Positions 8,297-16,750 of a stretch of 64,000 bases of DNA are shown one piece after another (positions within the stretch are counted from its first letter, which is position 1; each line of letters starts with the position of its first letter). Below the pieces are notes generated by a model, which saw only the letters and a program-made list of their open reading frames with translations, had not been told where the DNA came from and searched no databases. Position numbers and translations under genes: made by a program. This DNA comes from an uncultured Paracoccaceae bacterium (GTDB taxonomy: Bacteria; Pseudomonadota; Alphaproteobacteria; Rhodobacterales; Rhodobacteraceae), in contig CALICM010000007.1 of the NCBI GenBank assembly GCA_938049225.1, positions 61,584-125,583 of the forward strand, read 5' to 3'.

Positions 8297-9241
8297 TTAC
8301 TTAAACACGTCCTCGGGCTGTTGCAATCGCAGGTCCCGCCCCCGCATGATCAGCAGCCAGCCGACATAGCCAGCCAGGATCACCCCGATGTTGATCAGGA
8401 TCAGCGGCCGGACCGAGGCCGCGTCGGCCAGATCAATAGGGTGATGAAACAGGCTAACCACGCCAAAGGGCCCGGGCACGGCGACCAGCAGAATGCCCAG
8501 CACGTTGTTGGCCATATGCAGCCCCACCGCCCCGCCGATGCTGCCCGTGCGCGCGGTCACATCGGCCGCAACGATCCCCACCAAAGTAGGGGCAAGCAGC
8601 ACCAACCAGGCATTGGCCCCAAAGGCCGCCGCGTTGGCGATGTGGGCCGCCCCGAACAGCAGCGCGGGCACACCGATCCAAATCAGGGGCGACCGGAAAC
8701 GGGACGCCAGGTGGGATTGCAGATAGCCGCGGAACAACAGCTCCTCGGCAAAGACCTGCAGGAAGGTCACCGCCAGAACCGGCCCCGCCCAGGTTAACCA
8801 AAGCGTCCAACTAGCGTTGCGCACATAGTCCTGAAACGGCAGCGAGGTGACCTGAGCCGCCACCCCAATCGCAATCACCGCAGCAAACCCAAGGGCCAGA
8901 TGGCGCCAGTTCATCCGCCCGGTGACCCCAAGCAGCCATCGCGCCGATGTTTTATGCAGCCATGGCATGGCCAGCCAAACCGCCAAAATCGTGCCCGCGA
9001 ATGTGACTAATGCGGCGACCAAGGCTTGCGGGCTGCCAAGATTGCTAATCAGCGCAAGCTCTTGATCGAAGGGACGCCCCGTGATCCACGAGGCTACAAG
9101 CGCGAATGCAGCAAACAAAACGACGGTCGCCAGGATCTGGCCCGTAATGGCCATCGCCATCACTAAAACCATGCGCCAGATCTGCGCCCGGTTGGTAAAC
9201 CGGGATTGCGCGCTGACATACGGATCGAATAAGAGCGTCAT
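8297..9241 (-). CDS. CPBP-family intramembrane metalloprotease (CAAX-protease-like)
   Basis: 314-residue polytopic membrane protein with about eight hydrophobic segments. The Abi/CPBP motifs are present: EELLFRGYL near residue 165, FGAAHIAN (FxxxH) and the last motif HMANNVLG. These carry the glutamates and histidines thought to form the active site of this family. Bacterial members have varied or unknown roles. The gene is upstream of accD-folC on the same strand and divergent from the LuxR gene, with a palindrome in the shared promoter region. The substrate cannot be predicted. Confidence 0.85.
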   Translation of the reverse strand: MTLLFDPYVSAQSRFTNRAQIWRMVLVMAMAITGQILATVVLFAAFALVASWITGRPFDQELALISNLGSPQALVAALVTFAGTILAVWLAMPWLHKTSARWLLGVTGRMNWRHLALGFAAVIAIGVAAQVTSLPFQDYVRNASWTLWLTWAGPVLAVTFLQVFAEELLFRGYLQSHLASRFRSPLIWIGVPALLFGAAHIANAAAFGANAWLVLLAPTLVGIVAADVTARTGSIGGAVGLHMANNVLGILLVAVPGPFGVVSLFHHPIDLADAASVRPLILINIGVILAGYVGWLLIMRGRDLRLQQPEDVFK

Positions 9242-9284
9242 CTGGTGGGGAATAGCAAAAACTCTCGGTCATCGGCAAAAAATC

Positions 9285-9303
9285 ACTTAAGGTGACCTTA
9301 GGT
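9285..9303. promoter_or_regulatory. 19-bp palindrome in the CPBP/luxR divergent promoter
   Basis: ACTTAAGGTGACCTTAGGT is an inverted repeat with 8 of 9 matching pairs around a central G. The core TAAGGT-G-ACCTTA is perfect. It lies 23 bp upstream of the LuxR-family GTG start and 44 bp upstream of the CPBP-protease start. Its size and symmetry fit a lux-box-like operator used for autoregulation. The base sequence is not the Vibrio consensus, so binding is inferred. Confidence 0.45.
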
Positions 9304-9325
9304 CAACATTTGGGGTGCGGTATCC

Positions 9326-10075
9326 GTGGCAGGACTCGAAGTCATTGCACATCAAGATCAACGTTTAAGCGCGTTTTTCAAAGCCTGCGCCAAAGCCGCC
9401 TGGGCGGAACCTTTGTGGTTGGCAGCGGTGAATTACTTTTTGGAATCGGGTTTTGCCCGCATCTCGTATCTTCACCTGCCGCCCCTTGGCGCCCCAGACG
9501 AAGGCAAGGTGCGTGTGTCGGCGCATGGCTTCCCCGAAGCTTGGGTCCTGCAATACATTAAGGAAAAGCTCTACCGCGAGGATCCCCTTTTTGCCACCGC
9601 AAGTACGACCGAGGTTCCGTTTCACTGGCATGACATCCGGGATTTGCGCGCCCTAACCGAGAGCGAAGATGCATTCATGGCGCGGCTGGCCGCCGCCGGT
9701 CTGAGCGACGGCATCGCGATCCCGGTTTTTGGCCCAAATGGACGCAACGGGTATTTTGGTTTGGGCTACGACGGCCCCAAGCCGGATGCACCGACCATGT
9801 ATCGTTGCCAGGCCGTAGGGCAAACAGCCCATCTGCGATACTGCCATTTGCAACGCAACAGGTTGCCCGCAATCCAGCCCCTGTCCGACCGCGAGGTCGA
9901 ATTGCTGCATTGGGTTGTGCGCGGCAAAAGCAATGGGGTTATCGCCGATATCATGGATATCTCGCCCCACACGGTCGACGCATATCTGCGACGCGTTTTC
10001 TTGAAGCTTGGAACTTCGAATCGAATCTCGGCGGCGGTTCAGGCTTTGGGCAGCGGTCTGATCCGGGGGTACTAG
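9326..10075 (+). CDS. LuxR-family quorum-sensing regulator (solo)
   Basis: 249-residue regulator with an N-terminal autoinducer-binding domain (about 20-165) and a C-terminal GerE/LuxR helix-turn-helix. All six pocket residues invariant in TraR/LuxR appear at the right spacing: W73, Y77, D86, P87, W101 and G129 here (TraR W57, Y61, D70, P71, W85, G113). The HTH reads LSDREVELLHWVVRGKSN...ISPHTVDAYLRRVFLKL and keeps the conserved E, L and G. No luxI synthase is in the window, so it is a solo here. The start is a GTG with no upstream in-frame alternative. Confidence 0.9.
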   Translation: MAGLEVIAHQDQRLSAFFKACAKAAWAEPLWLAAVNYFLESGFARISYLHLPPLGAPDEGKVRVSAHGFPEAWVLQYIKEKLYREDPLFATASTTEVPFHWHDIRDLRALTESEDAFMARLAAAGLSDGIAIPVFGPNGRNGYFGLGYDGPKPDAPTMYRCQAVGQTAHLRYCHLQRNRLPAIQPLSDREVELLHWVVRGKSNGVIADIMDISPHTVDAYLRRVFLKLGTSNRISAAVQALGSGLIRGY

Positions 10076-10194
10076 GCGGTCGATGTGCGGATCGTCACGA
10101 TTTCAAAGAACCTGCGCCAGAATATGCCCATAAGTATAAGGATTTGACGCCACGTTAGCCACGTGACCACGGGTCCGCACCCTCGCTCTTTTTT

Positions 10195-10210
10195 TTGACT
10201 GCCCAGTCAA
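10195..10210. promoter_or_regulatory. TetR-type operator-like palindrome
   Basis: TTGACTGCCCAGTCAA is a perfect 7-2-7 inverted repeat that directly follows a run of T. This size and TTGAC...GTCAA form is common for TetR-family operators. No TetR gene is in the window and no adjacent gene is an obvious target, so it is a candidate only. Confidence 0.3.
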
Positions 10211-10298
10211 TATCTGTCGCCTCGGAGTTGAATGAGGCGCGGTTAACGTGCCCTGAGACTCGCCCACTTAAGGTTAGATAGACCAGCTAGAGGTCGCT

Positions 10299-10362
10299 GC
10301 TGCCACGTCAACAGCCGAAGAGCATGTAAGCCTCGGTACCCCCCCACTGCTGACGTGGCAGC
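10299..10362 (+). other. Long stem-loop in the ilvD upstream region
   Basis: GCTGCCACGTCA (10299-10310) pairs perfectly with TGACGTGGCAGC (10351-10362). After one mismatch the stem continues with CAG/CTG, and inside it CCGA/TCGG can form a further hairpin. No T tract follows, so this is not a simple terminator. It could be part of a structured leader or small RNA. Confidence 0.45.
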
Positions 10363-10475
10363 GGTAGCAGGCGTCTCGGCAGGTATCGAAGCCTCAGGGC
10401 AATACTGGTTTACGCCTGCACCGGCGAAAGCCAGGCAAGGCTGGGTTCGGACACGCCCTTGCGGTGCGCTGAACT

Positions 10476-10517
10476 TCAGATGCGGGTCCCCGAACCCCAA
10501 CGGGGACCCGCATCTGA
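10476..10517. repeat. 17-bp perfect inverted repeat before ilvD
   Basis: TCAGATGCGGGTCCCCG, an 8-nt loop, then its exact reverse complement. The stem is very stable and G+C rich, with no U tract after it, and ends about 74 bp before the ilvD start. It could pause or stop read-through, protect an mRNA 5' end, or be a dispersed palindromic element. Confidence 0.6.
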
Positions 10518-10590
10518 CCCAGCTTGTGATTCCGTACACCGTCGCCTATGGCTGCAATCGTATCCAGATCACCGCAGGGAGGTCCGAAAA

Positions 10591-12324
10591 ATGGACGTCA
10601 GCCGCTTCGACAAATCCAAATTACCCAGCCGCCATGTAACCGAGGGCCCCGAGCGGGCGCCACATCGGTCTTACTACTATGCGATGGGTCTGAGCGAGGC
10701 CGAGATCCACCAACCCTTTGTGGGTGTCGCAACCTGTTGGAACGAGGCCGCCCCTTGCAACATCTCCCTGAACCGGCAGGCGCAGGCGGTCAAGCTGGGT
10801 GTGAAAGCCGCGATGGGCACCCCGCGCGAGTTCACGACGATCACTGTGACCGATGGGATCGCCATGGGCCACGAAGGCATGCGTTCCTCCCTGGTCTCGC
10901 GCGAGGCGATCGCGGATACGGTGGAATTGACCATACGCGGCCATTGCTATGACGCGATTGTGGGGCTGGCGGGGTGTGACAAGTCCTTGCCGGGGATGAT
11001 GATGGCGATGGTGCGCTTGAACGTCCCTTCGGTGTTTATCTACGGCGGTTCGATCTTGCCGGGCCGTTTGGATGGCAAAGACGTCACAGTCCAGGATGTG
11101 TTCGAGGCCGTGGGCCAACATCAGGCGGGCAATATGACCGCATGCGAGTTGGAAAAGCTGGAAGCCGTGGCATGCCCCTCGGCAGGGGCCTGCGGCGGGC
11201 AGTTCACCGCGAACACGATGGCCTGCGTGTCCGAGGCGATTGGCTTGGCCCTGCCCAATTCGGCTGGCGCACCCGCGCCCTACGAGAGCCGCGATCAGTA
11301 TTCCGAGGCCAGCGGCCGGGCGGTCATGCGGCTGCTTGAGCGGAACATCCGCGCACGCGATATCGTCACGCGCGAAAGCCTTGAGAATGCCGCGCGCGTG
11401 GTCGCCTGCACCGGGGGCTCGACAAATGCTGGGCTGCATCTGCCCGCGATTGCGCATGAGGCGGGGATCGATTTTTTCCTGGACGATGTTTGCGAGATTT
11501 TCCGAGATACACCCTATTTCGTCGATCTCAAACCCGGTGGCGCCTATGTGGCGAAGGATCTTTACGAGGCGGGCGGCGTACCGGTGGTGATGAAAGAGCT
11601 GCGCAAAGCGGGGCTGGTCCACGAAGATTGTATGACTGCAACCGGCGAGACCATTGGGACCGAGATCGACAAGGTCGCGCGCGAGGCGGATGGCCGGGTG
11701 ATCTATCCGGTCGAGGCGCCGATCACCAAGACCGGTGGTGTGGTGGGGCTGAAGGGCAATTTGGCACCCGATGGGGCGATCGTGAAAGTGGCGGGCATCG
11801 ATCCTGAGCATCAGGTCTTCACCGGGCCCGCGCGGGTGTTCGAGTGCGAGGAGGATGCCTTTGCCGCCGTCCAAGCCCGCACCTACAAGGAGGGCGAGGT
11901 GCTGGTGATCCGCAATGAAGGCCCGTCGGGCGGGCCGGGCATGCGCGAGATGCTGGCCACGACAGCGGCGCTGAGCGGTCAGGGGATGGGAAAGAAGGTG
12001 GCGCTGATCACCGACGGGCGGTTCTCGGGCGCGACACGCGGGTTCTGCGTGGGGCATGTAGGCCCCGAGGCCGCGCATTGCGGGCCCATCGCACTGGTTC
12101 GCGATGGCGATGTGATTACGATCAACGCGATCGAGGGGACATTGAGCGTGGATCTGAGCGATGATGAACTGGCGCAGCGCAAGGCCGATTGGGCCGGTCC
12201 GCGGGCGACGATCTATGCCACCGGCGCGCTGTGGAAATATGCGCAGTTGGTGGGCGCCACGCATAAAGGGGCGGTGACGCACCCCGGCGGTGGCGCCGAA
12301 CTACATGTCTACGCCGACCTCTAG
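10591..12324 (+). CDS. ilvD: Dihydroxy-acid dehydratase
   Basis: 577-residue Fe-S enzyme of branched-chain amino-acid synthesis that dehydrates 2,3-dihydroxy-isovalerate and 2,3-dihydroxy-methylvalerate. Cluster cysteines lie in ATCWNEAAPCN (about residue 49), GCDKSLPGM (about 129) and SAGACGGQFTANTM (about 201), the three-Cys pattern of the 2Fe-2S type. PNSAGAPAPYESRDQYSEAS and the C-terminal GRFSGATRGFCVGHVGPEA are typical. The frame is open from 10459, but the ATG at 10591 has a strong GGGAGG ribosome-binding site and gives the normal N-terminus. It is preceded by an unusually structured untranslated region. Confidence 0.97.
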   Translation: MDVSRFDKSKLPSRHVTEGPERAPHRSYYYAMGLSEAEIHQPFVGVATCWNEAAPCNISLNRQAQAVKLGVKAAMGTPREFTTITVTDGIAMGHEGMRSSLVSREAIADTVELTIRGHCYDAIVGLAGCDKSLPGMMMAMVRLNVPSVFIYGGSILPGRLDGKDVTVQDVFEAVGQHQAGNMTACELEKLEAVACPSAGACGGQFTANTMACVSEAIGLALPNSAGAPAPYESRDQYSEASGRAVMRLLERNIRARDIVTRESLENAARVVACTGGSTNAGLHLPAIAHEAGIDFFLDDVCEIFRDTPYFVDLKPGGAYVAKDLYEAGGVPVVMKELRKAGLVHEDCMTATGETIGTEIDKVAREADGRVIYPVEAPITKTGGVVGLKGNLAPDGAIVKVAGIDPEHQVFTGPARVFECEEDAFAAVQARTYKEGEVLVIRNEGPSGGPGMREMLATTAALSGQGMGKKVALITDGRFSGATRGFCVGHVGPEAAHCGPIALVRDGDVITINAIEGTLSVDLSDDELAQRKADWAGPRATIYATGALWKYAQLVGATHKGAVTHPGGGAELHVYADL

Positions 12325-13048
12325 GACCGAAAGGACGCCCGTTCCGGGCGACGCCATCTCTCCCCACACCTGCTTGCGCAGGCGCGGGGCCCGTGGACAT
12401 CTTGGCTGGTCTGGGCGCATTGGGGCCCTATGGTGGGGGCTGGTTTTAACGGGGCTGCTGCTGTCGGCTTGTGCGGCCAGCCTGACCCAAGCGGATCGCG
12501 CGGTGTTGCGGATCGAGGGCGCGCGGGTCACCATTGTGGCCCCGCCTGGGCTGTGCGTGGATCCAGCCAGCCCGGATGTACGGCGCCAGGGCGGCTTTTT
12601 GTTGATCAGCGATTGCACCTTGTTCGCGGCGAACCCAGGGGGTGTGCCGCGCTTGAACGGGGTGATCGGCGTCACGGTCTCGACAAGCGGGTTGGACGAG
12701 GATTTCGCGGCACTTGAAGGCTTTTTGACCGGTCCCGGGCGGGCCGCGCTCAGCCGCAGCGGACGGGGTGATTTGGTGACCGTTCTGGAAACCCGGCGGC
12801 AGCAAGACACTTTGGCGTTGAAGGTGCGCGACCCCGGCCCGTCGCCAGTCCCCGGAACCGCCCCGGAGTTTTGGCGGATCTTTTTCATGGCCGGACCACG
12901 GCTGGCCAGCGGCGCCCTGTCGCAATTCGAGGGTGGTGGAATGACGGATGCCGAGGCCCTGGCGTGGCTGGACGGGTTAGCGACCGCAACGGCGACGGCC
13001 AATTCTGCCCCTGCGTCGCCCGTGACAGAGGCTGCTGGTTCGGGCTAA
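12305..13048 (+). CDS. Putative lipoprotein of unknown function
   Basis: About 247 residues from the first usable ATG. A basic N-region (CLRRRGARGHLGWSGR) is followed by a hydrophobic stretch and a lipobox, LLLSAC, so the mature protein would be a lipid-anchored periplasmic protein of roughly 200 residues. The rest has no motif I recognise. The start is uncertain: the ATG at 12305 lies inside ilvD, giving a 20-bp overlap and an unusually long N-region, and non-ATG starts closer to the hydrophobic stretch are possible. fadH follows 31 bp later on the same strand. Confidence 0.6.
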   Translation: MSTPTSRTERTPVPGDAISPHTCLRRRGARGHLGWSGRIGALWWGLVLTGLLLSACAASLTQADRAVLRIEGARVTIVAPPGLCVDPASPDVRRQGGFLLISDCTLFAANPGGVPRLNGVIGVTVSTSGLDEDFAALEGFLTGPGRAALSRSGRGDLVTVLETRRQQDTLALKVRDPGPSPVPGTAPEFWRIFFMAGPRLASGALSQFEGGGMTDAEALAWLDGLATATATANSAPASPVTEAAGSG

Positions 13049-13079
13049 CTGCAATGCAACAAATGCTTTTGGGGGCTTT

Positions 13080-15107
13080 ATGACACACGATCTGTATCCG
13101 CACCTGTTCCAACCTTTGGACCTGGGGCATGTGACGCTGCCCAATCGAGTGTTAATGGGCTCGATGCACACATGTCTTGAGGAAACCGGGGACTGGGATC
13201 GGATCGCCACCTATTTCGCTGAGCGCGCGCGGGGCGGTGTGGCGCTGATGGTCACGGGCGGCATGGCTCCAAACGAGGAAGGGGCGGTGTTGCCGGGCTC
13301 TGCAGGGCTATTTGATGCTCAGGACATCGCGAACCACCGCGGCGTGACGGATCGGGTTCACGCCGAGGGTGGGCGGATCGCGATGCAGATCCTGCACGCT
13401 GGGCGCTATGCGTACAGCCCGAAAGCGGTCGCCCCCTCGCCGGTCAAATCCCCGATCTCGCCCTTTCCGCCGACCGCGTTGGACACGGCGGGCATCGAAA
13501 AACAAATCGCAGACATTGCGACCACTGCGGCGCGGGCACGCGAGGCGGGATACGACGGGATCGAGGTGATGGGGTCTGAAGGGTATTTCCTGAACCAGTT
13601 TCTGGTCACCCACACCAATAAGCGCACCGACGAATGGGGCGGGTCGTATCAGAACCGCATGCGCTTGCCAGTCGAAGTGGTCCGCCGCTGCCGTGCCGCC
13701 GTGGGCAAGGATTTTATCATCATCTATCGGCTGTCGATGATCGATCTGATCCCCAATGGTTCCACCTGGGAGGAGGTCGTCACCCTGGCCAAGGCGATCG
13801 AGGCGGCGGGTGCCAGCATCATCAACACCGGCATCGGCTGGCACGAGGCGCGGGTGCCGACCATCGCCACGTCGGTCCCCCGCCGGGCCTTTACCCATGT
13901 CACCCAGCGGATGATGGGCGAGGTCGGCATTCCGCTGATCACCTCGAACCGGATCAACACGCCCGAGGTCGCCGAAGCCGTGCTGGCCGAGGGCTGTGCC
14001 GATATGGTTTCGATGGCGCGCCCTTTCCTGGCGGATCCGGCATTCGTGGCCAAGGCCAAGGCGGGCCAGGCGGCGCGGATCGCGCCCTGCATCGCCTGCA
14101 ATCAAGCGTGCCTGGACCATACGTTCGAGATGAAAGTGTCGACCTGTCTGGTGAACCCGCGCGCTTGTCACGAGACCGAATTGCAATATCCGCCGACCGA
14201 CACGCCGCGCCGTGTGGCCGTTGTCGGGGCCGGACCCGCGGGTCTGTCCACGGCCTTGGTCGCTGCCGAGCGGGGGCATGATGTGACCTTGTTCGAGGCG
14301 GATACCCAGATCGGGGGGCAGCTGAACATGGCCCGGCGGATCCCGGGGAAGGAAGAGTTCCATGGGCTGGTGGATTATTACACCGCCGAATTGGCGCGGC
14401 TTGGGGTTACCCAGCAGTTGGGCATGCGGGCGGGCGCGGCGGATCTGGCGGGGTTCGATGCGGTGGTTGTCGCCACCGGCGTGCAACCGCGCGACCCACA
14501 GATCCCGGGCCAGGACGGGCCCAATGTGCTGAGCTATATCGACGTGCTGCGCGGCGACGCGCCGGTAGGCCAACGGGTGGCGATCATCGGCGCGGGCGGC
14601 ATCGGCTTCGATGTGGCTGAGTTTCTGGCGCATCAGGGCGAAAGCCCGACCGAGGTGCCGGATCTGTGGGCGCAGGAATGGGGCGTCAGCACCCCGTGGG
14701 AGGTGCGCGGCGGCCTGGCCGAGGCCGGTCCCGACCCCGTGCCCGCCGCGCGGCAGATCACCTTGCTGCAGCGCAAAGGCGGCAAACCAGGCAAGGGGTT
14801 GGGCAAGACCACGGGCTGGATCCACCGCTCAAGCCTGCGGATGAAGGGGGTGACGATGCGCGGCGGCGTGAACTACGAGCGGATCTCGGATGCGGGTCTG
14901 CACCTGAGCACCGGCGAGGATCGCCAAAACCCCGAGGTGCTGGAGGTCGACACCATCGTGCTGTGCGCGGGCCAACTGCCCGAACGGTCGCTGGCCGATA
15001 GGCTGGAGGGGGTCGAGACCCATGTGATCGGCGGCGCGGATGTGGCGACCGAGCTGGACGCGAAACGCGCAATCAATCAAGGCGCACGTCTGGCGGCGGG
15101 ACTGTAG
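13080..15107 (+). CDS. fadH: 2,4-dienoyl-CoA reductase / NADH:flavin oxidoreductase (FadH type)
   Basis: 675 residues with FadH domain order. An N-terminal FMN TIM barrel covers about 1-330 (Old Yellow Enzyme fold; LHAGRYA, GYDGIEVMGSEGYFLNQFL). A 4Fe-4S motif follows at about 337-361 (CIACNQACLD...STCLVNPRAC). The C-terminal FAD/NAD(P) module has GxGxxG motifs VVGAGPAGLSTAL and IIGAGGIGFDVAEFL. FadH reduces 2,4-dienoyl-CoA during degradation of unsaturated fatty acids; related enzymes act on other enals, so the substrate is inferred. Its 3' end overlaps the convergent pentapeptide-repeat gene by 31 bp. Confidence 0.88.
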   Translation: MTHDLYPHLFQPLDLGHVTLPNRVLMGSMHTCLEETGDWDRIATYFAERARGGVALMVTGGMAPNEEGAVLPGSAGLFDAQDIANHRGVTDRVHAEGGRIAMQILHAGRYAYSPKAVAPSPVKSPISPFPPTALDTAGIEKQIADIATTAARAREAGYDGIEVMGSEGYFLNQFLVTHTNKRTDEWGGSYQNRMRLPVEVVRRCRAAVGKDFIIIYRLSMIDLIPNGSTWEEVVTLAKAIEAAGASIINTGIGWHEARVPTIATSVPRRAFTHVTQRMMGEVGIPLITSNRINTPEVAEAVLAEGCADMVSMARPFLADPAFVAKAKAGQAARIAPCIACNQACLDHTFEMKVSTCLVNPRACHETELQYPPTDTPRRVAVVGAGPAGLSTALVAAERGHDVTLFEADTQIGGQLNMARRIPGKEEFHGLVDYYTAELARLGVTQQLGMRAGAADLAGFDAVVVATGVQPRDPQIPGQDGPNVLSYIDVLRGDAPVGQRVAIIGAGGIGFDVAEFLAHQGESPTEVPDLWAQEWGVSTPWEVRGGLAEAGPDPVPAARQITLLQRKGGKPGKGLGKTTGWIHRSSLRMKGVTMRGGVNYERISDAGLHLSTGEDRQNPEVLEVDTIVLCAGQLPERSLADRLEGVETHVIGGADVATELDAKRAINQGARLAAGL

Positions 15108-16624
15108 GTCCAGGTAATACCATCGGGCGGCGGGATAGGTTCGACGTCCGTAAAGCCAGCAGGAGCGATGGTTTTCCACACACCGATCCGGTTTCCCGCT
15201 TCGATCCAGCCACGCCAACGACCAAAAAACTCATTGTCGTCAGCGGCAGGCCTGTCGAGCCATTGAGCAGGTCTTCTGACACGGGCCGGCAACGCGACCG
15301 TACCGTCCCCAAATGTGTTGAGCAGGAAATGCTCGCTTATTGTACTTCTCGTTATGTTCGCGAAGCGTATTGCACCGCCCTCATTCGTTATGCCTCCAAA
15401 ATCGGTAGACGATAGAACTTGTTTTAGACCCTCATCGCCACCAAGGAAACAATACTCCATGTGTGGGCTGCTAAGCTGGGTACTTCGAAGATCGGCTGCA
15501 TACATAAATGTTGCTCGTAACCCAGCCCCGACCAGTATTGCGCCTTTTATGTCAGCTTTTTCCAAGCAAGCCTCCACGAGGTCCGCTTTGGTAAGATCTG
15601 CGCCATTCAACACTGCCGATAGCAAGTCAGCCCGCCGAAGGCCAACTTGCCTTAGACTTGAACCGCCTAGGTTTGCGCAATAGAGGTTTGCTCGAGACCA
15701 ATTTGCCAAATCGATTTGGGCCTTCAAGAGTTGCGCGCCTTCAAGGCTAGCATCAGGCGCATCCGACTCACGAAGCCAGACACCCCGCAGATCAATCCCC
15801 TCCATTTGGGCACGATCCAATCGGGCATAGTCTAGATGTCTGCCGCTTGGACCAGCGTTGCGCAAACAGCTGTCCCTCAGATCCAGACGGAATCCGGCCT
15901 TGCGGTCCCCAGGCTTTGATAGGCTACTTTCGTTCTCTTTCTCTCTTTGAAGTTTGTTACGCCTTGAAATCACTTCCAGTATCGCACGGATGTCCTCGCG
16001 CGGGCCTTTGCAGGCCTTCAGCCATTTGGTCAGGCACGGGTCGTAGAAAGCTTCTTCGCGACCCACGCGCAGTTCCGCCACCTGGAAAGCCACTCGTTTG
16101 CTTGCAGCCACAAAATCTGGATGTTCCGCGATCCCCTCATCGCTGATGTCGGGGTGTTCACGCTCCAGCCGCCGCAGCACGGTTCCCGGAAACACATCCC
16201 CCGGTCGGGCCGGGGCGTGCTCGCGGACATAAGCGCAGAGGGTCTCCATGATTTGGACGTGGTAGTCCAGGTTGTCGCGGGCGAGGCGTTCGAGGGCATA
16301 GATCGCGCCGAGGCGTTGTTCCAGGATGGGTTCTCCATCGCTTCCGGTTGCGCCGAGCAATTCGATGGCCTTGATGAAGCTTTCGTTGGTCGTGCGTTTC
16401 TCGGCCTGTTGCAGGTTGCCTTCGGCGGTGATCGCCTGCCGCTCGAAACTGCGGTTGCGGCTGTAAAAGAACCACGAGCCCAGGGGGCCCAGGATGATCG
16501 TGCCCAGGGCGATGATTTTGTTCAGGCTCTCTTGTTCCAGGGCGTCCAAACGCGCGATCACGGCCAAGACAAGGGCCCCGGCGATAATAAGCCCCAGCGA
16601 CTTCTGTTCTTGACTGAATTTCAT
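15077..16624 (-). CDS. Membrane-anchored pentapeptide-repeat protein
   Basis: 515 residues. Two N-terminal hydrophobic segments (LGLIIAGALVLAVIARL and IIALGTIILGPLGSWFF) are followed by a coiled, charged linker. A helical region (about 80-240) contains the LGAIYALERLARDN segment. A pentapeptide-repeat right-handed beta-helix spans about 255-400, with units such as ADLTKADLVEACLEKADIKG. The C-terminal 110 residues are unassigned. The 3' half of the gene is visibly poorer in G+C than its neighbours, which suggests acquired or fast-evolving sequence. Proteins of this layout are common in proteobacteria but their role is unknown. The end overlaps fadH. Confidence 0.8.
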   Translation of the reverse strand: MKFSQEQKSLGLIIAGALVLAVIARLDALEQESLNKIIALGTIILGPLGSWFFYSRNRSFERQAITAEGNLQQAEKRTTNESFIKAIELLGATGSDGEPILEQRLGAIYALERLARDNLDYHVQIMETLCAYVREHAPARPGDVFPGTVLRRLEREHPDISDEGIAEHPDFVAASKRVAFQVAELRVGREEAFYDPCLTKWLKACKGPREDIRAILEVISRRNKLQREKENESSLSKPGDRKAGFRLDLRDSCLRNAGPSGRHLDYARLDRAQMEGIDLRGVWLRESDAPDASLEGAQLLKAQIDLANWSRANLYCANLGGSSLRQVGLRRADLLSAVLNGADLTKADLVEACLEKADIKGAILVGAGLRATFMYAADLRSTQLSSPHMEYCFLGGDEGLKQVLSSTDFGGITNEGGAIRFANITRSTISEHFLLNTFGDGTVALPARVRRPAQWLDRPAADDNEFFGRWRGWIEAGNRIGVWKTIAPAGFTDVEPIPPPDGITWTYSPAARRAP

Positions 16625-16750
16625 CTCTCAAATCCGCTTAAATCTGTTGCCGCCAGCCTGCCCCAGCCCCGACCCTTTGGGCAAGCTTGCATTGGCCCGG
16701 GGCGGGCGGTATCCCCGGACCCGTGTTTGCATGGTGAAAGGCGCGCCGCG

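Larger units (their letters stand above)
10076..10590. other. Gene-free structured region upstream of ilvD
   Basis: 515 bp with no convincing gene. It holds three clear inverted repeats: a 7-2-7 palindrome at 10195-10210, a 12-bp perfect stem at 10299-10310/10351-10362, and a 17-bp perfect stem at 10476-10492/10501-10517. A good Shine-Dalgarno for ilvD lies at its end (CAGGGAGG, about 10575-10582). The 98-codon reverse-strand reading frame over 10243-10539 looks like chance coding through the repeats. The region may be a long ilvD leader, a small RNA gene or a REP-like element. Confidence 0.5.

Noticed and set aside
10243..10539. 98-codon open frame on the minus strand before ilvD
   Set aside because: It runs through the perfect inverted repeats, has no recognisable domain and no good ribosome-binding site.
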